From Staphylococcus chromogenes (lineage in GTDB: Bacteria; Bacillota; Bacilli; Staphylococcales; Staphylococcaceae): a stretch of 64,000 bases of DNA. Where the stretch lies: positions 496,001 through 560,000 of the forward strand of contig NZ_CP118953.1 of assembly GCF_029024625.1 (NCBI RefSeq). The letters are read 5' to 3'. The notes below the pieces were generated by a model that saw only the letters and a program-made list of their open reading frames with translations, was not told the origin of the DNA and did no database searches. Positions within the stretch are counted from its first letter, which is position 1. Every line of letters starts with the position of its first letter. Shown one piece after another: positions 35,496 to 44,339 of this stretch. The position numbers and the translations under genes are program-made.

Positions 35496-36119
35496 TTATT
35501 TCATTTTAGGACGTCGATTTCTAAAGAATAAACTTATAAAATAGAGTGCAGTGGCAATGCCAGAAAAAATAATCGCATTATGAAGTCCATTCGCTTCAAC
35601 AAGTAATGTGGAAGGATCGATATGGCCTAAATATTGCTCAACTTTCGTCGCCATTTCTTTTGCAGCTTCACGGACAATATATAAAATAGCTACCGGAATC
35701 AACGTGGCACAAACAGCGATAATGAAGTTAAGTATTTTGATTAACGTTCGATTAAAGACGAGTGTTAAAATAGCTAAAACAACATTTAGAAATACAAGGA
35801 TAAAAAAGACATGTATCATTGTAAGTAATATATTTAAACTATTTTCAAGATCACTCGTATCAATATACGATTGTTGGGTTAAATTTTGAATCACTTCTTT
35901 AAATTGATGATAATTCACAGTTTGGTCTAAAAAGTTAAGTTGAAATAGCGTATTGTAAAACATGTGATAAGCTGAAATGACTGAGAGTGCCAAAGCAATC
36001 AGCGTTAAAATGAAACTCACCCAAGAGCGACGCTTCTTAGCATAGAGATGGTTTCGATGAAGAGGTTGATCATTGAATTGTTGATCAAAATCTTCACTGC
36101 GTGGTTGTGAAGATTTCAT
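35496..36119 (-). CDS. Membrane protein of unknown function
   Basis: A 207-residue protein with a polar, basic N-terminal tail (about 1-30) and four membrane segments: about 31-52, 90-112, 116-150 and 180-200. A soluble loop of about 40 residues lies after the first segment. I do not recognise the family. AAAGGAG precedes ATG 36119. It diverges from the thioredoxin-like gene, with about 115 bases between. Confidence 0.7.
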   Translation of the reverse strand: MKSSQPRSEDFDQQFNDQPLHRNHLYAKKRRSWVSFILTLIALALSVISAYHMFYNTLFQLNFLDQTVNYHQFKEVIQNLTQQSYIDTSDLENSLNILLTMIHVFFILVFLNVVLAILTLVFNRTLIKILNFIIAVCATLIPVAILYIVREAAKEMATKVEQYLGHIDPSTLLVEANGLHNAIIFSGIATALYFISLFFRNRRPKMK

Positions 36120-36233
36120 AAATGACTCCTTTCAGTTTCGATGTTTAATCTTTCGTACAAAATACAACCCATATTATAGTATATTCATATCTAAAATCAT
36201 AGTTTAACTTTATCTTTAGGAGATGGAAAATTT

Positions 36234-36563
36234 ATGAAATACGAATTAAAATCTGTCGCAGAATTAGAAAATTGGCTTGAGGAACATCCATTAGCTGTCG
36301 CCCACATTTATAGAGAGACTTGTAGCGTTTGCCATGCGGTCTTACCTCAACTCGAGGCTTTAATTGACCATTATCCAGGTGTAGATATCGGAATGATAAG
36401 TGCGGATACAGTTCCTGAAATTGCCGGGGCTTTCTCGATTTTTACTGTGCCAGTTGATTTGATTTTTTATGAATCTCATGAAGTGCATCGTCAAGGACGG
36501 TTTATTCGATTTGATGAGTTTGAAAAACAACTTTCTCGAATTTATGAAAGCATTCATAGTTAA
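36234..36563 (+). CDS. Thioredoxin-like protein
   Basis: A 109-residue thioredoxin-fold protein without signal peptide, so cytosolic. The redox pair is Cys30-Ser-Val-Cys33 in RETCSVCHAV, and the cis-proline is Pro73 in FTVPVD, both at normal positions. The dipeptide Ser-Val differs from the Gly-Pro of standard thioredoxin, suggesting a different potential or partner. Likely a thiol-disulphide reductase or bacillithiol-linked protein. The esterase-like gene follows after 53 bases. Confidence 0.82.
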   Translation: MKYELKSVAELENWLEEHPLAVAHIYRETCSVCHAVLPQLEALIDHYPGVDIGMISADTVPEIAGAFSIFTVPVDLIFYESHEVHRQGRFIRFDEFEKQLSRIYESIHS

Positions 36564-36616
36564 AACGTATTATAATGAAAATAACACAACTATTACTGCA
36601 AAAGTGAGGGATCCAA

Positions 36617-37522
36617 TTGAAACGTTACGTCATGAGTAACTTGATGGGACGCTATTTATCTCATCAAAGACATATTAAGTTTAAATCACAAGCTGAAATC
36701 GATGCATTTTTAGAAAAGAGAGAAGCATTAAATAAAGAAAAACATAAACAACCGGATCAAATTAATATAAAGTCCAATCTCGTCAAAGACATGTTCGATG
36801 ATATGCAAGTCTTTCGTTTCAATTTTGGTCATCATATAAAAAATAAAATTTTATATATTTATGGAGGGACATTTGTGCTTCAGCCTTCTGTCTTTCATTG
36901 GCGCTTTATGGATAAATTAGCTTACGAGACGTTACATGAAGTAGTGCTTCCTATTTATCCGAAAGCTCCTGAATATACTTATAGAGACACTCATGAAGCG
37001 ATTGAACAGGCCTATCGCCGTTTATTAAAAGAAACGGAACCTTCAAATATTGTCATTATGGGAGACAGTTCGGGTGCAAATATGGCACTCAGTTTTGTTC
37101 AAAAACATTTGAAGGAACAAGAATTACCTTTACCAGGTCAAGTTTATCTTATTTCTCCGTGGTTAGATTTATCACTTTCTAATCCGGACATTACAGAACA
37201 AGTCCAGAAGAAAGACCCACTGCACAATGTTTCAAGTTTACAAGCCATTGCTAAAGTTTGGGCGGATGATTTAGAGATTAAACATCCACGTGTGTCTCCG
37301 CTCTACGGGCCAGTGAGAGGCTTGCCACCTGTTTATATGTTTGGGGGAACCATTGAACTATTTTATCCAGATATGTTGAAATTAGAGTCCTATTTTCAAG
37401 CAGAACAGCAACCCATCCATTTTTATCAATATAAAGATATGGTGACAGCATTTCCGTTATATCCAATCGTCGAATCTAGAAAAGTACTCAAACAAATCCG
37501 AAAAACAATCCAACATCCCTAA
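36617..37522 (+). CDS. Alpha/beta hydrolase fold-3 (HSL-type) protein lacking the catalytic histidine
   Basis: A 301-residue protein of the hormone-sensitive-lipase esterase group. It keeps the nucleophile elbow GDSSG with Ser151, the acid region GTIELFYPD with Glu247, and the family blocks PIYPKAPEYTY and SPWLDLSLSNPDI. The usual oxyanion HGG is YGG (82-84), and the expected His in the late (D/G)M-x-H-x-FPLYP motif is Thr277 (DMVTAFPLYP). The gene may thus encode an inactive or altered enzyme. Start is TTG 36617 with GTGAGGGA upstream; ATG 36632 is possible. Confidence 0.8.
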   Translation: MKRYVMSNLMGRYLSHQRHIKFKSQAEIDAFLEKREALNKEKHKQPDQINIKSNLVKDMFDDMQVFRFNFGHHIKNKILYIYGGTFVLQPSVFHWRFMDKLAYETLHEVVLPIYPKAPEYTYRDTHEAIEQAYRRLLKETEPSNIVIMGDSSGANMALSFVQKHLKEQELPLPGQVYLISPWLDLSLSNPDITEQVQKKDPLHNVSSLQAIAKVWADDLEIKHPRVSPLYGPVRGLPPVYMFGGTIELFYPDMLKLESYFQAEQQPIHFYQYKDMVTAFPLYPIVESRKVLKQIRKTIQHP

Positions 37523-37847
37523 TGGCAATGGGAAGTGTTGAGCTAAGGTTCAAACGTCCCACTTATTCCTATCGCAACAATTAAAATAGAATGACGAACA
37601 TTTTTTATTATAATATATCTCAATACATGATTGTTCCGTGCAATCATGTATTTTTTTTAGTAGAATAAGAATTGTAATTCATGTGACCCTTTTATGTGTG
37701 AGTGAAGTGATACTATTGAACAATGATTATTGATTCCGGAGTTAATATTAAGATAACGGAACGTTTTCATTGGTTATGAGCATATTCTGGGGCACTTACC
37801 CGACTATGTTATGCATAGGGATGGGATATTTTGGAAAGGGGATTGTT
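37523..37847. other. Gene-free region before the IIC-like gene
   Basis: It holds a strong terminator at 37622-37658 and, after it, spacer with the presumed promoter of the next gene. An ACGGAACGTTTTCA word at 37756 is only half a cre site. No coding frame is evident. Confidence 0.6.
37622..37658 (+). terminator. Rho-independent terminator
   Basis: Perfect 12-bp stem AATACATGATTG / CAATCATGTATT followed by T8, 100 bases after the esterase-like gene. Confidence 0.85.
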
Positions 37848-38879
37848 ATGGATTTATTGATAGGAACATTGTTTTTAGTTCTTGTACTTGTTATTTTTAC
37901 ATTATTTACATATCGCGCGCCTAGTGGCATGAGAGCTATGGGGGCATTAGCGAATGCGGCTATTGCGTCATTTTTAGTCGAAGCTTTTAATAAATATGTG
38001 GGGGGCCAAGTGTTTGGCATAAAATTTTTAGAGCAACTTGGAGATGCTGCTGGAGGCCTAGGTGGGGTTGCCGCAGCTGGATTGACTGCACTGGCAATTG
38101 GTGTTTCCCCAGTTTATGCGCTTGTTATTGCAGCTGCATGTGGGGGCATGGATTTACTTCCAGGCTTTTTTGCCGGATACATTATCGGTTATTTAATGAA
38201 GTATACAGAAAAATACGTCCCAGATGGCCTTGATCTTTTAGGTGCAGTTATTGTGATTGCACCGCTCGCAAGACTTATTGCGATGGGATTAACCCCAGTT
38301 GTTGATAATACGCTTGTAAAAATTGGAGATATCATTAAAAGTTCAATGGATATCAATCCAATCATAATGGGTATTATTTTGGGAGGAATTATTACGGTTG
38401 TCGGCACGGCGCCCCTTAGTTCGATGGCACTGACTGCTTTATTAGGATTAACAGGCGTTCCTATGGCTGTCGGGGCAATGGCCGCGTTTAGTTCCGCGTT
38501 TATGAACGGGACTTTATTCCACCGATTAAAATTAGGAGATCGTAAATCAACAATCTCTGTGAGTATCGAACCGTTATCACAAGCGGATATTGTCTCGGCC
38601 AATCCGATACCTGTCTATATTACAAACTTCTTAGGTGGGGCCACTGCTGGACTGGTAATCGCTATGAGTGGCATGATTAATGATGCGACAGGAACAGCAA
38701 CACCGATTGCAGGATTTTTAGTCATGTTTGGATTTAATCATTGGATGACGGTGTTGATTTATGGAGTTGCAATGGCGATTATAGGTGCTGTTTGGGGCTT
38801 TATCGGATCGATCATTTTCAAAAATTACCCGATTGTGACAAAACAAGATATGATAAATCGTGGCGCGACAGATGCATAA
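37848..38879 (+). CDS. PTS-type IIC membrane protein
   Basis: A 343-residue membrane protein with about nine segments, of the stand-alone EIIC-like family (PTS_EIIC type 2 group). Marks are GGLGGVAAAGLTALAIGVSP near residue 70, GGMDLLPGFFAGYIIGYL, and TAPLSSMALTALLGLTG near 190. No IIA or IIB partner adjoins it, so sugar phosphorylation through it is unproven; transport or regulation are open. ATG 37848 follows GGAAAGGGGA with five bases spacing; an upstream open extension has no site. Confidence 0.78.
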   Translation: MDLLIGTLFLVLVLVIFTLFTYRAPSGMRAMGALANAAIASFLVEAFNKYVGGQVFGIKFLEQLGDAAGGLGGVAAAGLTALAIGVSPVYALVIAAACGGMDLLPGFFAGYIIGYLMKYTEKYVPDGLDLLGAVIVIAPLARLIAMGLTPVVDNTLVKIGDIIKSSMDINPIIMGIILGGIITVVGTAPLSSMALTALLGLTGVPMAVGAMAAFSSAFMNGTLFHRLKLGDRKSTISVSIEPLSQADIVSANPIPVYITNFLGGATAGLVIAMSGMINDATGTATPIAGFLVMFGFNHWMTVLIYGVAMAIIGAVWGFIGSIIFKNYPIVTKQDMINRGATDA

Positions 38880-38881
38880 AT

Positions 38882-38925
38882 AAAACAAACCCAAGCAAAT
38901 TTTGCTTGGGTTCGTTTTATTTTTT
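38882..38925. terminator. Two-way terminator
   Basis: AACCCAAGCAAA / TTTGCTTGGGTT stem with a one-base loop; T-rich tail on plus and TTTGTTTTA on minus, between convergent genes. Confidence 0.8.
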
Positions 38926-39393
38926 AGGGATGCCAATGGTGTGGCCTAATTGTTCAGGAAAAGTGATATCTCCTTGTGAAGCTTGATATGTTTGAATATG
39001 GGCATAAACATCATCCGGAAAAGGCGCAGGTTTTCTAGTATTTCGATCCATTCCCATCATCATTGTTTCTGCTGTAGCACAAACTTCTTGTGTTGTGGCA
39101 TTATATAAAGTTTGGAAAAAGTGCGTTCGTTTTTCATCCATATCATAAATAGCAATTTCAACTTTAAATGGTGTGTCTTTTTTTAATTCTTTAATATACG
39201 TAATATGATTTTCAAGTGTGAAAACAGTATAATTTCTAGCATCTCGTTCGCTGTTTGTTAATCCGACTTGATCATGAAAATGATCGATGGATAAACTAAA
39301 GACGTGTGCATATTCAGCATCGTTCATATGGCCGTTACGATCGATCCATGCCTCATGGACGTGATCTTTATAAAAAATTGGATATTTTATCAT
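38917..39393 (-). CDS. Acyl-CoA thioesterase, hotdog fold
   Basis: A 158-residue hotdog-fold protein of the 4-hydroxybenzoyl-CoA thioesterase-like group. WIDRNGHMNDAEYAHVFSLS near residue 16 is the active-site block (Asp, Gly, His-Met-Asn), and ENHITYIKELKKDTPF the next strand pair. Related proteins act on betainyl- or other short acyl-CoAs. ATG 39393 follows AAGGGGG; the upstream ATG is in frame but has no site. Confidence 0.8.
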   Translation of the reverse strand: MIKYPIFYKDHVHEAWIDRNGHMNDAEYAHVFSLSIDHFHDQVGLTNSERDARNYTVFTLENHITYIKELKKDTPFKVEIAIYDMDEKRTHFFQTLYNATTQEVCATAETMMMGMDRNTRKPAPFPDDVYAHIQTYQASQGDITFPEQLGHTIGIPKK

Positions 39394-39519
39394 TACAGTT
39401 CCCCCTTGGATATGCATGGAATACTTTTATCATAACCTATTATTCTCGTTTTATGCATTTCTTAGTGCGTTAAATATGATATAGTTGAAGTATCAATGAA
39501 ATGATGGAGGAGATATGGG

Positions 39520-40554
39520 GTGTCCAATCAAAGAGAAGTAAGGAAAAATGAACATGTGAAGCTCGCGTTGGCACAAAATACTTCAAATATTTCGGATTTC
39601 GACCGTGTTCATTTTGTCCATCATGCGATTCCAAATATCGACATGAATGACGTGGATTTAAGTGCGAACTTTCCAGATTTTAACTTGTCCAAAGCATTGT
39701 TCATCAATGCCATGACGGGTGGTTCTGAATGGACGATGGAAATCAATCAAAAGCTCGCCCATGTTGCAAAAGCAGTCGGCATCCCCATGGCAGTAGGGAG
39801 TATGCATGCGGCATTGAACAATGAAGCGGTAGCACATTCCTTTAAAATCGTGAGACAAGCGAATCCAGAAGGTATTGTATGGGCCAATGTGAGTGCAGAT
39901 ATCACTTTGGAGGACGCAAAACGGGCCATTCAAATGATAGAGGCCAATGCACTACAAATTCATGTCAATGCACCTCAAGAATTAGTCATGCCTGAAGGAA
40001 GTCATAACTTTAAACATTGGTTACAGTCAATCGAAGCAATTGTTAACGGTGTTGACGTACCTGTGATTGTTAAAGAAGTCGGATTTGGAATGAGTTATGA
40101 GACAATTATGCAGCTCATTCAATGTGGCGTCACATACGTAGACGTAAGTGGCAAAGGCGGTACAAATTTTGCCTCTATTGAAAATGAACGGCGCTTAAAT
40201 AAAGATATGTCCTACATGCAAGATTGGGGCCAATCCACAGTCATTTCGCTTTTAGAAGCTCGAAATTTAAATAATCGCATTTATATTTTAGCTAGTGGAG
40301 GTATACGTAACCCTCTTGATGCGATTAAGGCGTTACGTTTAGGAGCCGAAAGTATCGGCATGTCACGAAATATATTGCAAATTGTTCAAGAAGAAGGCGT
40401 CGATGCCGGCATCGATTATTTAAATGCCTTTCATGAACAAATGAAAAAAATAATGACATTGCTAAGTGTGAAAGACATCAATGAATTGCGTCAATCTTCA
40501 ATTGTAATAGATGATTATCTTAAATCCTGGATGCAACAACGCCAGTTGTATTAA
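39520..40554 (+). CDS. fni: Isopentenyl-diphosphate delta-isomerase, type 2
   Basis: Interconverts isopentenyl and dimethylallyl diphosphate using FMN, the last step of the mevalonate route that feeds polyprenyl carriers and menaquinone. The 344-residue TIM barrel shows RKNEHVKLA near residue 8, INAMTGGSEWT, MAVGSMHAALNN, VKEVGFGMS, DVSGKGGTNFASIEN and ASGGIRNPLDAIKALRLGA (FMN phosphate site). Start is GTG 39520 with GGAGGAG seven bases upstream. It is monocistronic. Confidence 0.93.
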   Translation: MSNQREVRKNEHVKLALAQNTSNISDFDRVHFVHHAIPNIDMNDVDLSANFPDFNLSKALFINAMTGGSEWTMEINQKLAHVAKAVGIPMAVGSMHAALNNEAVAHSFKIVRQANPEGIVWANVSADITLEDAKRAIQMIEANALQIHVNAPQELVMPEGSHNFKHWLQSIEAIVNGVDVPVIVKEVGFGMSYETIMQLIQCGVTYVDVSGKGGTNFASIENERRLNKDMSYMQDWGQSTVISLLEARNLNNRIYILASGGIRNPLDAIKALRLGAESIGMSRNILQIVQEEGVDAGIDYLNAFHEQMKKIMTLLSVKDINELRQSSIVIDDYLKSWMQQRQLY

Positions 40555-40557
40555 AAG

Positions 40558-40607
40558 AAGACAATATGCGACAAAGCCTTTTTACTTTGTTGTGTATTGT
40601 CTTTTTT
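40558..40607 (+). terminator. Rho-independent terminator of fni
   Basis: AAGACAATA...TATTGTCTT outer stem with GCGACAAAG/CTTTGTTGT inner pairing, followed by TTTTT. Confidence 0.8.
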
Positions 40608-40617
40608 ATTTAGAGTC

Positions 40618-40646
40618 TTGCATTGTGAGATAATGTGGCGTATACT
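40618..40646 (+). promoter_or_regulatory. Promoter of the COG0523 gene
   Basis: TTGCAT at 40618-40623, a 17-base spacer and TATACT at 40641-40646; the -10 abuts the Zur palindrome. Confidence 0.65.
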
Positions 40647-40674
40647 TTTAAATCGTAATAATTACGATTTAAAA
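40646..40674. promoter_or_regulatory. Zur box
   Basis: A perfect 29-base palindrome, arms TTTTAAATCGTAAT and ATTACGATTTAAAA around a central A. It contains the Gram-positive Zur consensus TCGTAATNATTACGA, and overlaps the transcription start of the next gene. Confidence 0.9.
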
Positions 40675-40690
40675 AGTGGAGGGTCTAGGT

Positions 40691-41893
40691 ATGAATAAAA
40701 TTCCAGTAACTGTCTTAAGTGGTTATCTTGGATCAGGGAAAACAACGTTATTAAATCATATATTGAATCAACGTGAAGGACGTCGCATTGCGGTTATTGT
40801 CAATGATATGAGTGAAGTTAATATTGATAAAGATTTGGTTGCTGAAGGTGGGGGCCTGTCACGCACAGATGAAAAATTAGTGGAACTTTCGAATGGCTGC
40901 ATTTGTTGTACATTGCGTGAAGACTTATTAAAAGAGGTAGAGCGTATCGTTAAAAAAGGGGGCATTGATCATATTGTCATTGAATCGACAGGAATTTCTG
41001 AGCCAGTGCCTGTTGCCCAAACATTTTCTTATGTTGATGAAGCGTTAGGGATCGATTTAACCGAAATTTGCCAATTAGATACGATGGTGACAGTGGTCGA
41101 TGCCAATCGATTCATTAATGACTATCAATCCGGAGATATGTTGTTAGATCGTGATCAAGCTGTTGGAGAAGAAGATGAAAGAACGGTTGCTGATTTATTG
41201 ATTGATCAAATTGAATTTTGTGATGTGCTCATTTTAAATAAAGTTGACCTCGTGTCTGAAGAAGATGCGAACCGTTTAGAGGCGATGTTACGCAAATTGC
41301 AACCTTCAGCAGAAATCATTCGCACTGTAAATTCTGAAGTTTCATTAGATAAAGTGCTAGATACTGGAAAATTTGACTTTGAAAAAGCCAGTCAATCTGC
41401 GGGTTGGTTACAAGAATTAGAAGCAGGTGGACATGAGACACATACACCAGAAACAGAAGAATACGGCATTTCTTCATTCGTATACAAACGTCGTTTACCG
41501 TTTCACGCTGAACGTTTCAACCACTGGTTAGAAAATATGCCAGAAACGGTAGTCCGTGCAAAAGGGATTGCATGGCTCGCGCAGTATAATCAAGTAGCTT
41601 GTTTAGTATCACAAGCAGGAACAGCTGTTGACATTCATCCGGTAACTTTTTGGGTGGCAGCCATGCCTAAAGCTGAACGCGCAGCAATTCTACAAGAACG
41701 TGAAGATGTTCGTGCGGATTGGGATCCAGAGTATGGAGACCGACATACGCAACTTGTAGTGATTGGCATTGATTTAGATAAAGAAAAAATTGAACAAGAA
41801 TTAGATGCGTGTCTTTTAAATCGTCAAGAAATTGATGCGGATTGGTCTCAGTTGAATAGTCCTTACGGCTGGGAAATTGTAAGACAATCATAA
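40691..41893 (+). CDS. Zur-regulated COG0523 GTPase (CobW/ZigA-like zinc metallochaperone)
   Basis: A 400-residue cytosolic GTPase of the G3E family. Walker A is GYLGSGKT (11-18), the metal-binding CxCC is Cys70-Ile-Cys72-Cys73, followed by ESTGISEP, and the guanine motif NKVD near 195. A CobW C-terminal domain covers about 265-390. Relatives deliver zinc to client enzymes during zinc starvation. ATG 40691 follows GTGGAGGG; an upstream in-frame ATG is inside the operator region. The perfect Zur box predicts derepression at low zinc. Confidence 0.9.
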   Translation: MNKIPVTVLSGYLGSGKTTLLNHILNQREGRRIAVIVNDMSEVNIDKDLVAEGGGLSRTDEKLVELSNGCICCTLREDLLKEVERIVKKGGIDHIVIESTGISEPVPVAQTFSYVDEALGIDLTEICQLDTMVTVVDANRFINDYQSGDMLLDRDQAVGEEDERTVADLLIDQIEFCDVLILNKVDLVSEEDANRLEAMLRKLQPSAEIIRTVNSEVSLDKVLDTGKFDFEKASQSAGWLQELEAGGHETHTPETEEYGISSFVYKRRLPFHAERFNHWLENMPETVVRAKGIAWLAQYNQVACLVSQAGTAVDIHPVTFWVAAMPKAERAAILQEREDVRADWDPEYGDRHTQLVVIGIDLDKEKIEQELDACLLNRQEIDADWSQLNSPYGWEIVRQS

Positions 41894-41909
41894 ATTAGAA
41901 GTGACTTCA

Positions 41910-41945
41910 AACTGTCCTCAAAGTTCAACTTTGTGGGCAGTTTTT
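41910..41945 (+). terminator. Rho-independent terminator
   Basis: ACTGTCCTCAAAGTT / AACTTTGTGGGCAGT imperfect stem with TTTTT; same family as those at 1373 and 34880. Confidence 0.8.
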
Positions 41946-41981
41946 TGTATTTTTGCCACTTTAGCTAGAGGGGAAGTAAAT

Positions 41982-42013
41982 GAAAAAAAGAATCTGGCGT
42001 GTAGCCAGACTCT
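41982..42013 (-). terminator. Rho-independent terminator of gltS
   Basis: Minus-strand AGAGTCTGGC / GCCAGATTCT stem with a five-base loop and TTTTTT. Confidence 0.8.
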
Positions 42014-42015
42014 TT

Positions 42016-43227
42016 TTATGGTTTAAAAATGTTAATAAATGTCGTAATAATAGGAACCCCTAATAAGTCTACTAAAAAGGCACCTACGATAGGAACGACA
42101 AGGTAGGCTCTTGGTGAGTTCCCAAATTTTTTCGTAATAGCGTCTAAGTTTGCCATCGCATTAGGTGTTGCACCTAATCCATGACCGATAAACCCACCAA
42201 TCATAACAGCCGCATCGTAGTCTTTACCGAGTAAGCGGAAGACAACAAAAATTGAGAATAACGCGACAAAAATGATTTGGCAAATTACAATTGCTACAAG
42301 TGGTAATGCGAGCTCATAGATTTCAGTAATGTTAATACTCATAAGTGCAATAGATAAGAATATGCCTAAAGAAACATCGCCAATATGGTTTGTGAATTTT
42401 AAATCGATTAAGTTGAGATTACCATATTCTGAAATGTTACGGATAATTACGGCGATAAACATTGAAACCACATAAAGTGGGATACTAAAGCCTGTCATAT
42501 TTGTAAATAAATCCCCTAAGTAGGTTCCAACGGCCATACAAAATAATAAAATCGCAATTTGAATGAAAAATATTTCTGAAAAATTAAAACGTTTATGTAA
42601 ATGTGTATTTTTTTCGATTTCTGAGTAATCTTTTTGTTCAGCAACAGATTGCTTTGGAGCGAGGTCATGCTTTTTAATGAGATAACGCACTACGGGTCCA
42701 CCGATAAGGCCGCCAGCCACTAATCCTAATGTTGCTGCAGCAAGTGCTGCTGTGACAGCAGATTCAATGCCATAAGACTGAATCGTTTGGCCGTATGCAG
42801 CGGCATTACCGTGTCCACCTTCCATTGACATGGCACCTGCAGTTAAGCCAAGCAATGGGTCAATACCTAAGACTTTAGATAGTGAGACACCAATGACGTT
42901 TTGCATTGTTGCAAGGACACCACAAAGAATCCAATAAACAATTAAGACTTTTCCACCAAGTTTCAAGAGTTTGAATGAAGCGCCTAGTCCAATCGTTGTG
43001 AAAAAGGCCAACATAAAAAAGTCTTGGAAAAACTTTCCATTTAATTTAATAGTTAAAATACCTGTGCTAGATAAAATCGCTGTTAAGATTGCAAATATTA
43101 AACCACCAATTACCGGGGACGGGATACTCAAACGGCTAAATATAGCGACCCTGTTGACAATGGCGTTCCCGATTAATAATAGAAACACTGCCAAACACAA
43201 GGTTGATATTTCATTTAATTCAATCAT
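42016..43227 (-). CDS. gltS: Sodium/glutamate symporter
   Basis: A 403-residue GltS-type symporter with about ten membrane segments as two inverted halves. Marks are IPSPVIGGL near residue 35, SMEGGHGNAAAYG near 134 (first pore loop), and GGFIGHGLGATPNAMANL near 342 (second pore loop). It imports glutamate with sodium. GGAGGATCACCCAGC precedes ATG 43227. It has its own terminator and is convergent with the COG0523 gene. Confidence 0.93.
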   Translation of the reverse strand: MIELNEISTLCLAVFLLLIGNAIVNRVAIFSRLSIPSPVIGGLIFAILTAILSSTGILTIKLNGKFFQDFFMLAFFTTIGLGASFKLLKLGGKVLIVYWILCGVLATMQNVIGVSLSKVLGIDPLLGLTAGAMSMEGGHGNAAAYGQTIQSYGIESAVTAALAAATLGLVAGGLIGGPVVRYLIKKHDLAPKQSVAEQKDYSEIEKNTHLHKRFNFSEIFFIQIAILLFCMAVGTYLGDLFTNMTGFSIPLYVVSMFIAVIIRNISEYGNLNLIDLKFTNHIGDVSLGIFLSIALMSINITEIYELALPLVAIVICQIIFVALFSIFVVFRLLGKDYDAAVMIGGFIGHGLGATPNAMANLDAITKKFGNSPRAYLVVPIVGAFLVDLLGVPIITTFINIFKP

Positions 43228-43380
43228 GCTGGGTGATCCTCCTCGTATAAATAATGAGAGCGCTTTAAAACGCTCACGTCATTATATTATACTATACCTC
43301 ACCTGAAAATCTATATTAAATTCGTGTTAAATACATTAATATATTTTTACGTGTAAAATATCTATTATGCTAAATATAAA

Positions 43381-44205
43381 TTATTTATACTTTTTGCGGT
43401 AAGTAGAGGGAGGCATATCAAAGTGTTTACGAAAAGCTTTTGAAAATAATAGCGCATCATTATAACCGACGGCGTGGGCCACTTCTTGTATCGACTTTGA
43501 AGACGTCATTAACATTTGAGAGGCGTGGTACAAACGCAAATAGATTAAATATTGTTGAGGAGACTGATCCATCCATTTGATAAAGAGTTTATAAAGATAA
43601 CTACGACTCACTTTTGCATGGAGTGCCACATCATCAATCGAAATAGGCTTCATATAGTGACTATTCATATAATTCACGGCAGCTTGTACATTCGAATAGA
43701 TTTCGATTTGATCACTTTCAAATGATTGCGGGCATAATTGTGTCAGCAAATATAATAAGCGATAGAGATCACTCATGTGCTGAATATCATCTGAATTTGC
43801 AGTTTCATAGGTAATGGCACGGGTGCAAATTTGATAGATAATTTTAGATATATCTGATGTATCTTGATTAACTACGACAGGATGGTGCTTCAGTGTCGTG
43901 CGTGCTAAAAAATCGAGGGCCAGATGTCCACTAAATCCAACCCAGTGATATGTCCAAGGATCATCCGTAGATGCTTCATAGTGGACTTGCATGCCTTCTT
44001 GTAATAAGAATAAATCTCCAGCTTTAAGCGCGTAATTTTGATTTTGGTAAGTAAATGTACCTGTGCCTGACATAATAATATGTAGTACGGCAGGTTTAAC
44101 GACGCGATATGAGTAACTGACATTCGGGATGCCGACTTCGATGCCGCATTCATCAATATTTGCTTCAAAATGATTTTTTTTAAATAACTTCCATAATAAT
44201 TGCAT
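43381..44205 (-). CDS. AraC family regulator with cupin sensor
   Basis: A 274-residue AraC-type regulator of the MsmR/RafR style: an N-terminal cupin (about 15-150, with GTGTFTYQNQNYALKAGDLFL) that would bind a sugar, and two C-terminal helix-turn-helix motifs (about 172-272) with ISIDDVALHAKVSRSYLYKLF and IQEVAHAVGYNDALLFSKAF. GAGGTG precedes the ATG. It is divergent from the GH2-like gene at 44340, with 134 bases between, so it probably controls that gene in response to a carbohydrate. Confidence 0.85.
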   Translation of the reverse strand: MQLLWKLFKKNHFEANIDECGIEVGIPNVSYSYRVVKPAVLHIIMSGTGTFTYQNQNYALKAGDLFLLQEGMQVHYEASTDDPWTYHWVGFSGHLALDFLARTTLKHHPVVVNQDTSDISKIIYQICTRAITYETANSDDIQHMSDLYRLLYLLTQLCPQSFESDQIEIYSNVQAAVNYMNSHYMKPISIDDVALHAKVSRSYLYKLFIKWMDQSPQQYLIYLRLYHASQMLMTSSKSIQEVAHAVGYNDALLFSKAFRKHFDMPPSTYRKKYK

Positions 44206-44339
44206 GAGAATGACACCTCATTGATTTAATGGAAACATTTTACCATATTTTGGGACGATGATTATATATTCGGAGTGAAAAAGGTGTGCTAAATTATGAA
44301 AGTACAAAAATAAGTAATGTTATTATTTGGAGGATTATT

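Noticed and set aside
37756..37769. cre-like ACGGAACGTTTTCA upstream of the IIC-like gene
   Set aside because: Three mismatches in the first half; only the right half fits.
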